Of a stretch of DNA of 36,620 nucleotides, positions 17,796 to 26,518 are shown in pieces (position 1 is the first letter of the stretch; every line of letters begins with the position of its first letter). Origin of the DNA: Bacteroidota bacterium. GTDB lineage: Bacteria; Bacteroidota; Bacteroidia; B-17B0; Aurantibacillaceae. Below the pieces are notes generated by a model. That model saw only the letters and a list, made by a program, of their open reading frames with translations. It was not told the DNA's origin and made no database searches. The stretch covers positions 1 through 36,620 of the forward strand of contig JAUXSA010000023.1 of assembly GCA_030681615.1 (NCBI GenBank). The letters run 5' to 3'. A program made the translations under genes and the position numbers.

Positions 17796-17880
17796 TAAAA
17801 ATTTCAGATCAGTTTTCTGATTTAAAGTTTTCTGTTGGCAAATAATTTACGTTAGCCTCTGCTAAAATAAATGATCCTCA

Positions 17881-17910
17881 TTTGTTAATGGATAATGCGC
17901 TTTAAATTTT
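17881..17910 (+). promoter_or_regulatory. Possible internal promoter before ftsW
   Basis: TTTG (17881-17884) and TAAATTTT (17903-17910) stand 18 bases apart, close to the Bacteroidota TTTG-N19-TAnnTTTG pattern, though the last base of the -7 box is T rather than G. They lie 42 bases before the ftsW ATG in the largest unexplained gap of the cluster. Confidence 0.35.
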
Positions 17911-17951
17911 TAGAAATTTTGATGTGAAAGATCATATAAATTAAATAAAAA

Positions 17952-19106
17952 ATGAAACTGTTTAACTATTTAAAAGGCGACAAGGTTATTTGGGCAATAA
18001 TGTTCTTATTGTCGCTGCTTTCTGTTTTAGTAGTTTACAGTGCGGTTGTAACCCTTGCACATAAATTCAAGCAAGGCAATACCGAATATTATTTATTTAA
18101 ACATTTTGTAATTATTGCGCTAGGGCTTGGAATTGCTTACTTGTTCCATAAAATAAAATACACTATATTTTCAAAAGTGGCGCAAATTGGTTTTATTTTA
18201 TCTGTTCCGCTTTTAATTTATACATTGTTGAAAGGTGTTAGTGCCGGCGAAGCTTCGCGTTGGTTAGAAATTCCCGGTCTTGGTTTAACTTTTCAATCTT
18301 CTGATATTGCGAAATTAATGTTGCTCATCTATGTGGCACGTGTTTTAACTCTTAAAGCAAAAGAACTAGTAGATTTTAAGTCTGTTTTAAAACATTTGCT
18401 TCTCCCCATAGGTTTAATTTGCGTTTTAATTTTACCGGCTAATTTTTCTACCGCTGCTTTATTATTTTTTAATTGTTTGATCTTAATGTTTGTTGGTGGC
18501 ATTAATATTAAAATAATTTTAAAAATTTTAGGTATTTGTATTTTGGCAGCAGCTTTACTTTTAAGTTGGATCTGGTTTGCGCCTGAAACTATTCCTGGTG
18601 GAAGAGGGCCGACATGGAAAACGCGTTTGGAAAGTTTCGCAAGTGGCGATACTAAAAGTAATTATCAAAGCGAGCAGGCAAAAATTGCTATTGCTACGGG
18701 TGGTGTTATTGGTAAAGGTCCGGGCAACAGCACACAACGTGCATTTTTGCCTCAGGCATCTTCCGATTTTATTTATGCTATTATTATTGAAGAATACGGA
18801 CTATTGACTGGTTTTGGTTTATTGTTCTTATATATGATACTCTTATATAGAGGTATAAAAATTTTGAGGGATAATGATAAACCTTTTGGTTCTTTTGTTG
18901 CGGTTGGGCTTTCTTTCAGCCTGGTATTCCAGGCATTGGTAAATATGGCGGTAGCGGTAAATTTATTTCCTGTAACCGGTCAGCCTTTACCACTTATAAG
19001 TATGGGTGGAACCTCTATTTGGTTTACCATGATCGCTATTGGAATAATTTTAAGTGTAAGCAGGAGCGTAGAAGACAAATCTGAAGAAAAACTTGAAACA
19101 GCTTAA
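17952..19106 (+). CDS. ftsW: FtsW, septal SEDS peptidoglycan polymerase
   Basis: This 384-residue SEDS-family protein has about ten hydrophobic helices along its length. SEDS signatures include GLGLTFQSSDIAKLMLLIY (the conserved region around residues 110-130), PGGRGPTWKTRLESF, the GVIGKGPGNSTQRAFLPQASSDFI loop, AIIIEEYGLL and the C-terminal LPVTGQPLPLISMGGTS-type segment (here VTGQPLPLISMGGTS). SEDS proteins polymerise glycan strands from lipid II and work with a cognate class B PBP, here FtsI encoded upstream. The murG gene follows after 42 to 105 bases depending on its start. Confidence 0.96.
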   Translation: MKLFNYLKGDKVIWAIMFLLSLLSVLVVYSAVVTLAHKFKQGNTEYYLFKHFVIIALGLGIAYLFHKIKYTIFSKVAQIGFILSVPLLIYTLLKGVSAGEASRWLEIPGLGLTFQSSDIAKLMLLIYVARVLTLKAKELVDFKSVLKHLLLPIGLICVLILPANFSTAALLFFNCLILMFVGGINIKIILKILGICILAAALLLSWIWFAPETIPGGRGPTWKTRLESFASGDTKSNYQSEQAKIAIATGGVIGKGPGNSTQRAFLPQASSDFIYAIIIEEYGLLTGFGLLFLYMILLYRGIKILRDNDKPFGSFVAVGLSFSLVFQALVNMAVAVNLFPVTGQPLPLISMGGTSIWFTMIAIGIILSVSRSVEDKSEEKLETA

Positions 19107-19211
19107 GGATAGGAATGGAATAAGGTTTACAGAATTGACGCAATTATTTTGTCTTTTGACGAGGCACAAATTGAAGCTAATAGCTTGCGTCTCTTTGCAA
19201 AATTTGTAACG

Positions 19212-20369
19212 ATGGAAGAAGACAAAAGAATAAGTCAAAATGAGAAGGTTATTTCATTCCAATCCCTTCGAGTCATATTGAGCGGCGGCGGTACGGGCGG
19301 ACATATTTTTCCCGCAGTTGCCATAGCGAACGAAATAAGAAAATTAGTTCCTCATTCAGAGATATTATTTGTTGGTGCCATAGGCAAAATGGAAATGGAA
19401 AAAGTTCCGGCCGCAGGTTATCGTATAATTGGTATTGATATCGCGGGCCTGCAACGCAAGTTTACTTTAGCAAATTTTAAATTACCCTATTTAATTATTA
19501 AGAGTTTATTATCAGCACGAAAAATAATTAAAGAATTTAGACCTGATGTAGTTGTTGGAACCGGCGGCTACGCAAGTGGTCCATTATTAAGAGCTGCAAC
19601 AGCAAATGGAATTAAGGCGTTGATCCAGGAACAAAATTCTTACGCAGGTATCACAAACAAAATTTTATCTGCAAAAGTAAATAAGATCTGTGTGGCTTAT
19701 GAGGGAATGGAAAATTTCTTTCCAAAAGAAAAAATAATGTTGACAGGAAACCCTGTAAGGCAAGATATTGTAAACATCGCTGAAAAAAGGAATGAAGCCT
19801 TTGCATTCTTTAAGTTAGATCCAAATAAAAGAACTGTTTTGGTTGTTGGTGGAAGTTTAGGCGCTAAAGCAATTAATGAGGCCATTGGTTCAGGTTTACA
19901 AAAATTTGCTGATAATGATATTCAATTAGTTTGGCAAACCGGTAAAATTTATTTTGAAACAGCTAAACAGCAAACGAAGGGATTTGAAAATAAAAATATA
20001 ACAGCAGTAGATTTTATTTCACGTATGGATCTTGCGTATGCTTTTGCTGATGTAGTTATTTCAAGAGCAGGGGCGGGAGCAATTTCAGAATTGTGTATCG
20101 TGCAAAAGCCATGTCTTTTAGTTCCATTGCCCACAGCGGCAGAGGATCATCAAACAAAAAATGCGATGGCTTTGGTAAATAAGAATGCGGCTATTTTGGT
20201 TAAAGATACAGAAGCAACAAAAGTTTTGGTTGACCGCGCAATTCAATTAGTAAATAATACAGCCGAACAGGAAACATTAAAAACAAATATGAAACAACTG
20301 GCTTTTTTAAACTCTGCCAATATAATTGCAAAAGAAGTTTTGAAGCTGGCCAATTATAAACTAGAATAA
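19212..20369 (+). CDS. murG: MurG, UDP-GlcNAc:lipid I GlcNAc transferase
   Basis: This GT28 glycosyltransferase converts lipid I to lipid II at the inner face of the membrane. The conserved N-terminal loop RVILSGGGTGGHIFPAVAIA begins at about residue 22 if the ATG at 19212 is used (385 residues). A longer reading from a TTG at 19149 (406 residues) is less likely because it adds another 21 non-conserved residues. Other motifs: VGTGGYASGPLL, QEQNSYAGITNK, VVGGSLGAKAINEAI and the UDP-GlcNAc-binding ISRAGAGAISEL. A palindromic repeat follows 2 bases after the stop. Confidence 0.95.
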   Translation: MEEDKRISQNEKVISFQSLRVILSGGGTGGHIFPAVAIANEIRKLVPHSEILFVGAIGKMEMEKVPAAGYRIIGIDIAGLQRKFTLANFKLPYLIIKSLLSARKIIKEFRPDVVVGTGGYASGPLLRAATANGIKALIQEQNSYAGITNKILSAKVNKICVAYEGMENFFPKEKIMLTGNPVRQDIVNIAEKRNEAFAFFKLDPNKRTVLVVGGSLGAKAINEAIGSGLQKFADNDIQLVWQTGKIYFETAKQQTKGFENKNITAVDFISRMDLAYAFADVVISRAGAGAISELCIVQKPCLLVPLPTAAEDHQTKNAMALVNKNAAILVKDTEATKVLVDRAIQLVNNTAEQETLKTNMKQLAFLNSANIIAKEVLKLANYKLE

Positions 20370-20370
20370 A

Positions 20371-20446
20371 ATTTAAACCACATAGGCACATAGAGAAAAT
20401 AAAAATTTGTATGCTTAGCGCTTTCTTAGTGCGCTTTGCGGTTAAA
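20371..20446. repeat. Palindromic repeat, family B copy 2, between murG and murC
   Basis: The outer arms TTTAAACCACA (near 20372) and TGCGGTTAAAA (near 20437) pair imperfectly, and a GCGCTT/AGTGCGC motif sits inside. The left part (accacataggcacatagag) is similar to the repeat after queA. It fills almost the whole murG-murC gap and extends the murC reading frame upstream by 16 codons, which are not considered coding. Confidence 0.55.
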
Positions 20447-20458
20447 AATAAACATAGG

Positions 20459-21847
20459 ATGAACATACTAAACTATAAACTCTATTATTTCCTTGGCGTT
20501 GGCGGCATTGGTATGAGCGCGTTGGCGCGTTTCTTTAACCATTACAAAAAATCTGTTATTGGTTATGATAAAACAGCGACCAACTTAACTAATCAAATGC
20601 AAAGCGAAGGCATCCAATGTCATTTTGATGATAATGTTGAAGCGCTTAAAACAATTTTATCTTCTTATTCTAAAGACGAAGTTTTAATTGTTTACACGCC
20701 AGCAGTTCCAAAAGAGCATGCCGAATATGTTTATCTTTTAGAGAATAATTATACCATTTTAAAACGCTCGGTTGTTTTGGGTGAGATCACTAAACAATTT
20801 AAAACAATAGCTATTGCCGGAACGCATGGTAAAACAACCACTACAACACTTGTTACTCACCTTTTAAAAAGTGCAGGGATCAATTGTTTTTCGTTTATGG
20901 GAGGCATTTCTAAAAATTATAACACCAATTTACTGCTTGGGGATGTTAACGACAAAGACGCTTATGTTGTAGTGGAGGCAGATGAATACGACCGCTCTTT
21001 TTTAACCCTGCATCCTCAAATAGCTGTTATTACGAGTGTTGATGCCGATCACTTAGACATTTACGGCAACGCCGAACATGTTAAAGAGGGTTACGCTTTA
21101 TTCGCCAAACAGGTGAAAAGTGACGGGATGCTGATTGTTAAAAAAAATGTTGATAACGATTTGACGCTGAGTAATAAACGCCTGATCTACTCATTAAATT
21201 TAGATACGGAATATTGTGCCGAATCCATTGTTATGGCCAACGCACAATTTTCTTATAACATTAAAAGTCCTGTTGAGGCTATACATGGCGTTACGCTTGG
21301 TTTACCGGGCTTACACAACATTGAGAATTCAATTGCAGCAGTTGCAATAGCGCAGCAAATAGGGATAAAAGGTGATGTTATAAAAAATGCTTTACGTTCT
21401 TTTAGTGGTGTTAAACGCCGTTTTGATTACAGGGTAAAAACCGAAAAAGTAGTATATATTGATGATTATGCTCATCATCCGGAAGAATTGAAGGCTACTA
21501 TTGGTTCGGTTAGGAAATTATACCCTGAAAAAAAAATAACAGGTATTTTTCAACCGCATTTGTTTAGTCGCACGCGTGATTTTATTGATGATTTTGCTGC
21601 AAGTTTGGATCTTTTGGATGAATGTATCTTACTGGAGATCTACCCGGCCCGCGAAAAACCGATCGAAGGAGTTACTTCTACCTGGTTACTGAGTAAAATG
21701 AAATTGAAAGACAAAAAACTGATGACCAAACAACAAGTGCTGGATAAAATGAAAGAAACATCTCCCGAAGTGCTGATAACGATGGGAGCAGGAGATGTGG
21801 ATTCGCTTATTGAACCGCTTGAAAAAATATTAAATACAAAAGTTTGA
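20459..21847 (+). CDS. murC: MurC, UDP-N-acetylmuramate:L-alanine ligase
   Basis: This ligase of 462 residues from the ATG at 20459 adds the first stem residue, L-alanine, to UDP-MurNAc. That start reads MNILNYKLYYFLGVGGIGMSALARFF, matching the family N-terminus. The longer reading from 20411 lies inside the repeat. Motifs are AGTHGKTTTTTL (about 120-131), VVEADEYDRSF, SVDADHLDIYG, GLHNIENSIAA, DDYAHHPEELKATI and TMGAGDVDSL. Its stop overlaps the ftsQ start by 4 bases. Confidence 0.97.
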   Translation: MNILNYKLYYFLGVGGIGMSALARFFNHYKKSVIGYDKTATNLTNQMQSEGIQCHFDDNVEALKTILSSYSKDEVLIVYTPAVPKEHAEYVYLLENNYTILKRSVVLGEITKQFKTIAIAGTHGKTTTTTLVTHLLKSAGINCFSFMGGISKNYNTNLLLGDVNDKDAYVVVEADEYDRSFLTLHPQIAVITSVDADHLDIYGNAEHVKEGYALFAKQVKSDGMLIVKKNVDNDLTLSNKRLIYSLNLDTEYCAESIVMANAQFSYNIKSPVEAIHGVTLGLPGLHNIENSIAAVAIAQQIGIKGDVIKNALRSFSGVKRRFDYRVKTEKVVYIDDYAHHPEELKATIGSVRKLYPEKKITGIFQPHLFSRTRDFIDDFAASLDLLDECILLEIYPAREKPIEGVTSTWLLSKMKLKDKKLMTKQQVLDKMKETSPEVLITMGAGDVDSLIEPLEKILNTKV

Positions 21848-22656
21848 AAAAACTGAACTATAAAAAAATTTTAATTACCGTTCTTTGGATTATTGCCATT
21901 GCAGGCTTAACAAGCTCATGGGCTTTCGTTTCAAAAAGTGAAAGGAACATTGTTGCAAAAACCTTGAATATCTCTATTCATAACAACGATGAGAATTTAT
22001 TTTTGAGCGAAAAGGATATTACGAAATTCTTTAGTGAGCGAAAAGATTCAATTCTTTTAAATCAATACAAGAACATTAATATCCCTGAACTTGAAAAAAG
22101 CTTGAACTCACACCCGGCTATCGAAAATGCGGAAGTTGCAGCAGATATTAATGGAGAAATTAAAATTGATATCACACAGCGCACGCCTGTTTTACGGATC
22201 ATTAACCGTGATGGAGAAAGTTTTTACATCGATTCGCAGACAAAACTAATGCCGTTGAACGATAATTATTCAGCACGTGTAATTGTAGCAAGTGGATTTA
22301 TTTACGAACCGTACTCAAGACGTTACCAATATTCGGTTAACCAGATAAAGGAAAGTAAAATGTATAGCGAAGTAAGCTTATTGGATGATATTTATGAAGT
22401 AGCAAACTTCATTAACCGCGATTCTGTGTTAGCGAATTTAATTCACCAGATCTACGTTAACGAAGAAAAAGAAATAGAGCTCTTCCCCGCAATTGGCAAT
22501 CAAAAAATTGTTTTTGGCACAGCAACAGATGTTGCCGAAAAATTTAATAAACTGAAATTATTTTACACAGAAGGCATGAATAAAGCCGATAGCTGGACAA
22601 AATATACGAACATCAATTTAAAATATAAAAACTTAGTAGTTTGTACTAAAAAATAA
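21844..22656 (+). CDS. ftsQ: FtsQ/DivIB, cell division protein
   Basis: This 270-residue bitopic membrane protein starts at a TTG overlapping the murC stop. It has a short cytoplasmic start (KKLNYKK), one membrane helix (about 8-25) and a periplasmic POTRA-like part (about 40-105, with the NIPELEKSLNSHPAIENAEVAADINGEIKIDITQRTPVLRI segment). A beta domain (about 110-260) follows, with the FYIDSQTKLMPL motif. FtsQ links FtsL, FtsB and FtsWI at the divisome. Identity with E. coli FtsQ is low, and the assignment rests on topology, the POTRA/beta motifs and the slot between murC and ftsA. Confidence 0.9.
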   Translation: MKKLNYKKILITVLWIIAIAGLTSSWAFVSKSERNIVAKTLNISIHNNDENLFLSEKDITKFFSERKDSILLNQYKNINIPELEKSLNSHPAIENAEVAADINGEIKIDITQRTPVLRIINRDGESFYIDSQTKLMPLNDNYSARVIVASGFIYEPYSRRYQYSVNQIKESKMYSEVSLLDDIYEVANFINRDSVLANLIHQIYVNEEKEIELFPAIGNQKIVFGTATDVAEKFNKLKLFYTEGMNKADSWTKYTNINLKYKNLVVCTKK

Positions 22657-22661
22657 AACTT

Positions 22662-24017
22662 ATGGAAAAAACAACAAATCAAGGCAACCCTAATTTAGCT
22701 TCCGAACTGGTAGTTGGAGTAGATATTGGAACAACTAAAATTGCTGCTATTGTTGGCCGTAAGAATGAATTTGGTAAAATTGAAATTCTTGGTATCGGTA
22801 AATCAGAATCACTTGGTGTAAACCGTGGTGTGGTGGTGAATATCGAACAAACGGTTGGCTCTATTAAGGCTGCTGTTTCTATGGCTGCAGATAAAGCAAA
22901 CGTAGACATTGGTGAAGTAATTGTTGGTATTGCAGGTCAGCACATTAAAAGTATGCAACACCGTGGTATGATCATTCGTCAGAGTTTAGAAGATGAGATC
23001 AACCAAAAGGATATTGATAATTTAATTGATAATATGCACCGTTTGGTGATGAGTCCGGGTGAAGAGATCATTCATGTTATTCCACAGGAATATATCATTG
23101 ATAACGAATCGGGAATTAAAAATCCTATCGGTCATTCAGGAATTCGTTTGGAAGGAAATTTCCACATTATTACAGGACAAATTTCTGCAGTAAAAAATAT
23201 TTTTAAATGTGTTACGCGTGCTGGTTTAGAAACTGTTGATCTTCACTTAGAGCCGTTAGCAAGTGCTGATGCTGTGTTAAGCGACGAAGAAAAAGAAGCC
23301 GGTGTTGTATTGGTAGATATTGGTGGTGGTACAACTGACGTTGCTATTTTTTATGATGGCATTATTCGTCACACTGCTGTAATTCCTTTTGGTGGAAATA
23401 TTGTAACTGAAGATATTAAAGAAGGTTGTGGAATAATTAAAGCGCAAGCTGAGCAATTAAAAATGCGTTTTGGTTCTGCTTTATCGCAGGAGAATCAAGA
23501 GAACGAGATTATTTCTATCCCGGGTTTACGTGGCCGTCCGCACAAAGAAATTTCTGTGAAATTTTTAGCGCAAATTATTCAGGCGCGTATGGAAGAAATT
23601 TTAGAATTTGTTCTGTTCGAAATAAAAAGTTCTGGTTTTGAACGCAAATTAGCTGCAGGAATTGTAGTAACAGGCGGTGGTGCTTTATTAAAACATTTAC
23701 CACAATTAGTAATGTTAACTACCGGTATGGATTGCCGTATTGGTACTCCAAACGAGCATTTAGCAGGTAATGATGATGAATTAAAAAATCCGTTATATGC
23801 AACCGGTGTTGGTTTAGTAATGAAAGGTATTGAAAAATACGAACGTGATTCTAAAAAAGGAAACAACTCTGTGAAGGTTGAAGTTGAATTGACAAACGAA
23901 GAATCAAAGAAAAAAGACGCGAAAAAAATTGCCGGTCACTCGAAGAAAAAAATTGGAAGTTACTTTACCGATCTTATTGGCAGAACAAGAGATTGGATGA
24001 GCGATGATATAGAATAA
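22662..24017 (+). CDS. ftsA: FtsA, actin-like Z-ring membrane anchor
   Basis: This 451-residue actin-fold ATPase anchors FtsZ to the membrane and recruits divisome proteins. It shows the phosphate-1 loop VVGVDIGTTKIAAIVG (about 18-33), the 1C subdomain region with IGEVIVGIAGQHIKSM, the phosphate-2 motif VLVDIGGGTTDVAIF (about 217-231) and the adenosine motif VVTGGGALLKHLPQL. The C-terminal segment (about 430-451, IGSYFTDLIGRTRDWMSDDI) looks like the amphipathic membrane-targeting helix, following a Lys-rich linker. It starts 5 bases after ftsQ. Confidence 0.97.
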   Translation: MEKTTNQGNPNLASELVVGVDIGTTKIAAIVGRKNEFGKIEILGIGKSESLGVNRGVVVNIEQTVGSIKAAVSMAADKANVDIGEVIVGIAGQHIKSMQHRGMIIRQSLEDEINQKDIDNLIDNMHRLVMSPGEEIIHVIPQEYIIDNESGIKNPIGHSGIRLEGNFHIITGQISAVKNIFKCVTRAGLETVDLHLEPLASADAVLSDEEKEAGVVLVDIGGGTTDVAIFYDGIIRHTAVIPFGGNIVTEDIKEGCGIIKAQAEQLKMRFGSALSQENQENEIISIPGLRGRPHKEISVKFLAQIIQARMEEILEFVLFEIKSSGFERKLAAGIVVTGGGALLKHLPQLVMLTTGMDCRIGTPNEHLAGNDDELKNPLYATGVGLVMKGIEKYERDSKKGNNSVKVEVELTNEESKKKDAKKIAGHSKKKIGSYFTDLIGRTRDWMSDDIE

Positions 24018-24019
24018 AA

Positions 24020-24084
24020 AAGATACAGGAAGCAAGAGACAAGACAAACAGGACTAAAGACTAACAACTATTGACTAACGACTT
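24020..24084. repeat. Low-complexity repeat, family C copy between ftsA and ftsZ
   Basis: AGATACAGGAAGCAAGAGAC is followed by repeated gactaaagactaac and ttgactaacgactt units. The order (agatacagga-gca-gga, then gactaacgact units) matches the element translated inside leuS (29131-29186, minus). It starts 3 bases after the ftsA stop. Confidence 0.65.
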
Positions 24085-24113
24085 ATAAATTAATAACCCT
24101 TAAAAAAATAACC

Positions 24114-25688
24114 ATGATGCAATTTGAATTACCACAAGAAGACAGCTCTATCATTAAAGTGATCGGTGTTGGCGGCGGCGGAAGCAATGCTGTAAACCAT
24201 ATGTTCCGTTTAGGAATTAAGGGGGTAGATTTCATCGTTTGTAATACAGATAAACAAGCCTTAGATAAAAGCCCTGTTCCTTTTAAAATTCAATTGGGCG
24301 AAATGTCTACTAAAGGTTTGGGCGCAGGCTCTATTCCTGATGTTGGCCGCGATGCCGCTTTAGAATCGATAGAAGAAATAAAAAAATATTTAGGTGCTAA
24401 TACGCAAATGGTATTTATTACTGCCGGTTTAGGTGGTGGTACTGGTACTGGTGCAGCTCCTGTAATTGCAAGCGTTGCAAGAGAATTAGGAATTCTTACC
24501 GTTGGTATAGTTACTATTCCTTTCACCTTCGAAGGAAAAAAACGTCGCGCACAAGCCGAAGCAGGTTTAGAAGAAATGAAAAAGTATGTAGATACTTTAT
24601 TAGTTATAGGTAACGATAAATTACGCGAGATCTACGGTAACTTAAAAATGAGCGAAGCTTTTGAACATGCTGATGATGTATTAACAGGTGCAGCAAAAAG
24701 TATTGCAGAAATTATTAGTTTACACATGCACATCAATGTTGATTTTAACGATGTAAAAACCGTTATGAAAGATTCTGGTGTTGCTATCATGGGTTCTGCA
24801 ATTGCAAGTGGCGAAAAACGTGCGATTAAAGCAGTTGAACAGGCATTGAATTCTCCTTTATTAAATGATAATGATATCAGCGGCGCTCGTCACGTATTAT
24901 TAAATATCATGAGTGGTACTGATGATATTGATATGGATGAGTTTGGTGAGATCACCGATTTTATCCAGGAAGCTGCCGGTGGAACGGCTGAATTAATTAC
25001 AGGTTACGGTACGGATGCTTCGTTAGGGGATAATGTAAGTGTAACAATTATTGCTACAGGATTTAAATCAAAACAAACTACAGGTTTTGAACCAATGAGC
25101 TTTAAAGATCGTAAGGTTGTAAATTTAGAAGAGAAAATTGAAACGCCTGTTACTGAAGTAAAACAGATCACTATCATTGATGAGATCCAAAAGGCAGAAC
25201 CTTTTGTATTTATTAAAGAAGAAACAGAAACTCAGAAAGAAATAAACATCATTACTTCAACTGACGAAACTACAGGCGAAGATTTTACGGTGACTTCTAT
25301 TACTGAAGAAACAAAAACCGTTACAAGCGAAGTAACTTCTACAATTACTGAGTTTACTTTTAACGATGTTAACGCTGAAGAAACGCATATTGTTTCAAAT
25401 GAGATCGAAGAGTCGACTACAGAACAAGATACTATCAGTAGGGAAGAGCAAATTAAATTAGCTCAGGACCGTATCCGCAAACTAAAAGAAATTACGCTTA
25501 AAATGAAAAGCCCTGAAGGTTTAGCTGCCTTAGAAAAACAAACGGCTTTTGAACGTAAGAATATAAGTCTTGAAAACAAAACGCACAGCACTGAATCAAA
25601 TGTGTCGAGATTTACTTTAAGCGAAGGTGATGACAAGAAGATCGAAATTCGTCCAAACAATTCTTTCTTGCATGACAATGTTGACTAG
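24114..25688 (+). CDS. ftsZ: FtsZ, tubulin-like cell division GTPase
   Basis: This GTPase of 524 residues polymerises into the Z-ring. The GTP-binding domain has GVGGGGSNAVNHM (18-30) and the tubulin signature GGGTGTG (107-113), and the T7 loop NVDFNDVKTVM (about 207-217) completes the catalytic site of the next subunit. After about residue 320 comes a long Glu/Thr-rich linker (about 330-495). The C-terminal conserved peptide follows (about 510-524, RPNNSFLHDNVD), the contact for FtsA. The long linker is common in Bacteroidota. An intrinsic terminator lies 28 bases past the stop. Confidence 0.98.
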   Translation: MMQFELPQEDSSIIKVIGVGGGGSNAVNHMFRLGIKGVDFIVCNTDKQALDKSPVPFKIQLGEMSTKGLGAGSIPDVGRDAALESIEEIKKYLGANTQMVFITAGLGGGTGTGAAPVIASVARELGILTVGIVTIPFTFEGKKRRAQAEAGLEEMKKYVDTLLVIGNDKLREIYGNLKMSEAFEHADDVLTGAAKSIAEIISLHMHINVDFNDVKTVMKDSGVAIMGSAIASGEKRAIKAVEQALNSPLLNDNDISGARHVLLNIMSGTDDIDMDEFGEITDFIQEAAGGTAELITGYGTDASLGDNVSVTIIATGFKSKQTTGFEPMSFKDRKVVNLEEKIETPVTEVKQITIIDEIQKAEPFVFIKEETETQKEINIITSTDETTGEDFTVTSITEETKTVTSEVTSTITEFTFNDVNAEETHIVSNEIEESTTEQDTISREEQIKLAQDRIRKLKEITLKMKSPEGLAALEKQTAFERKNISLENKTHSTESNVSRFTLSEGDDKKIEIRPNNSFLHDNVD

Positions 25689-25715
25689 GAGTTTTTAGGT
25701 GTCCTCAAATATACG

Positions 25716-25751
25716 ATAATGCGGTTCAGGTTTGGACCGCATTATTTTTTT
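25716..25751 (+). terminator. Intrinsic terminator of the dcw cluster
   Basis: A perfect 10-bp stem, ataatgcggt with accgcattat, encloses a 10-base loop and is followed by a run of seven T. It lies 28 bases after the ftsZ stop and ends the thirteen-gene cluster. Confidence 0.88.
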
Positions 25752-25760
25752 GCATTCGCT

Positions 25761-25825
25761 GTCCTCCTTTGGAGGTTTTGCGAAGCAAAATGGAGTTCGG
25801 AAAACCGACGGAGGAGGATTTTCCG
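25761..25825. repeat. Nested palindromic repeat, family D copy 1
   Basis: TCCTCCTTTGGAGG, then TTTTGCGAAGCAAAA, then GGAGGAGGA: two small hairpins inside a larger CCTCC...GGAGG pairing. The same plan (GTCCCCCTCTGGAGG, GTCGCTGGAGCGAC, GGGGGAGGG, GTTTTC) is found in frame inside leuS. It lies just after the dcw terminator. Confidence 0.6.
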
Positions 25826-25849
25826 TTTAGCAAAATGAATGTTCTTGAA

Positions 25850-26404
25850 TTATTTTGTAAAAGAAATTTGTAAAGTAGTTTCTTTATAAGCATCTAATGC
25901 TTTTATTTCTTTGGTGATCTTAGTCTGCCACTCACGCTGTTTATCACCGTTCATAGAGCCATCTGTTTCTTCATCATAAAGATCCTGGTATTTATCCATG
26001 GCTTTATCATTCACATCGTACAAGGGTTCCATTTTTGATTTAAGGTCTTCGTATGAAGTAAACTTAGTTTCTTTAATTTGTTTGCGGAGTTTACGTGCAT
26101 ATAATTCTACAATATCAAAATGTTTTTGCTCATGCGCTAACACCTGGTCGTTTATCCAGCTCGTTTTTTTCCAGGAGCTTTGGGTAAAAAATACCGCTTT
26201 AATTTCAACCGAATTTTTATTTACTTCTTTCAAAATATCATAACTTGTAGAAGCAGCAGCGAAACGTTTTTCGGGTTTACCTTTAAAATCATTCCAGGTC
26301 AGCGGACGATCTTCACTCCACAAGATCTTTTCTTTTTCGGTTCTTTGTTTGAACGAAACAAAAAATAGTAGTGTGACAAAAAGTATAACTAATTTGAACT
26401 TCAT
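25850..26404 (-). CDS. DUF922-type putative zinc peptidase
   Basis: This 184-residue protein has a signal peptide or lipoprotein-like hydrophobic start (1-18). A DUF922-like body includes WSEDRPLTWNDFKGKPE (about 29-45) and the metal-binding HExxH-type motif HEQKH (91-95) within VLAHEQKHFDIVELYARKLR. DUF922 proteins are regarded as putative Zn-dependent peptidases of the cell envelope, with no known substrate. The only regulatory element upstream on its strand is the TPP riboswitch with its terminator (26480-26605), 76 bases before the ATG, a surprising partner for this family. Confidence 0.8.
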   Translation of the reverse strand: MKFKLVILFVTLLFFVSFKQRTEKEKILWSEDRPLTWNDFKGKPEKRFAAASTSYDILKEVNKNSVEIKAVFFTQSSWKKTSWINDQVLAHEQKHFDIVELYARKLRKQIKETKFTSYEDLKSKMEPLYDVNDKAMDKYQDLYDEETDGSMNGDKQREWQTKITKEIKALDAYKETTLQISFTK

Positions 26405-26479
26405 GTTTTTAATTTTAATACAAGTTAAACAAAAACAGCGTGGTTTATTTTAGAATAACATTTTTTAAATAAATTCCAC

Positions 26480-26507
26480 AAAAAAAAGCCCCCGGTTAAG
26501 GAGGCTT
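26480..26507 (-). terminator. Intrinsic terminator downstream of the TPP aptamer
   Basis: On the minus strand AAGCCTCC pairs with GGGGGCTT (8 bp, one wobble) over a 6-base loop and is followed by a run of U. It starts about 12 bases after the aptamer's closing stem, the usual position of a riboswitch expression platform. Confidence 0.8.
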
Positions 26508-26518
26508 CTCTTTTTTGA

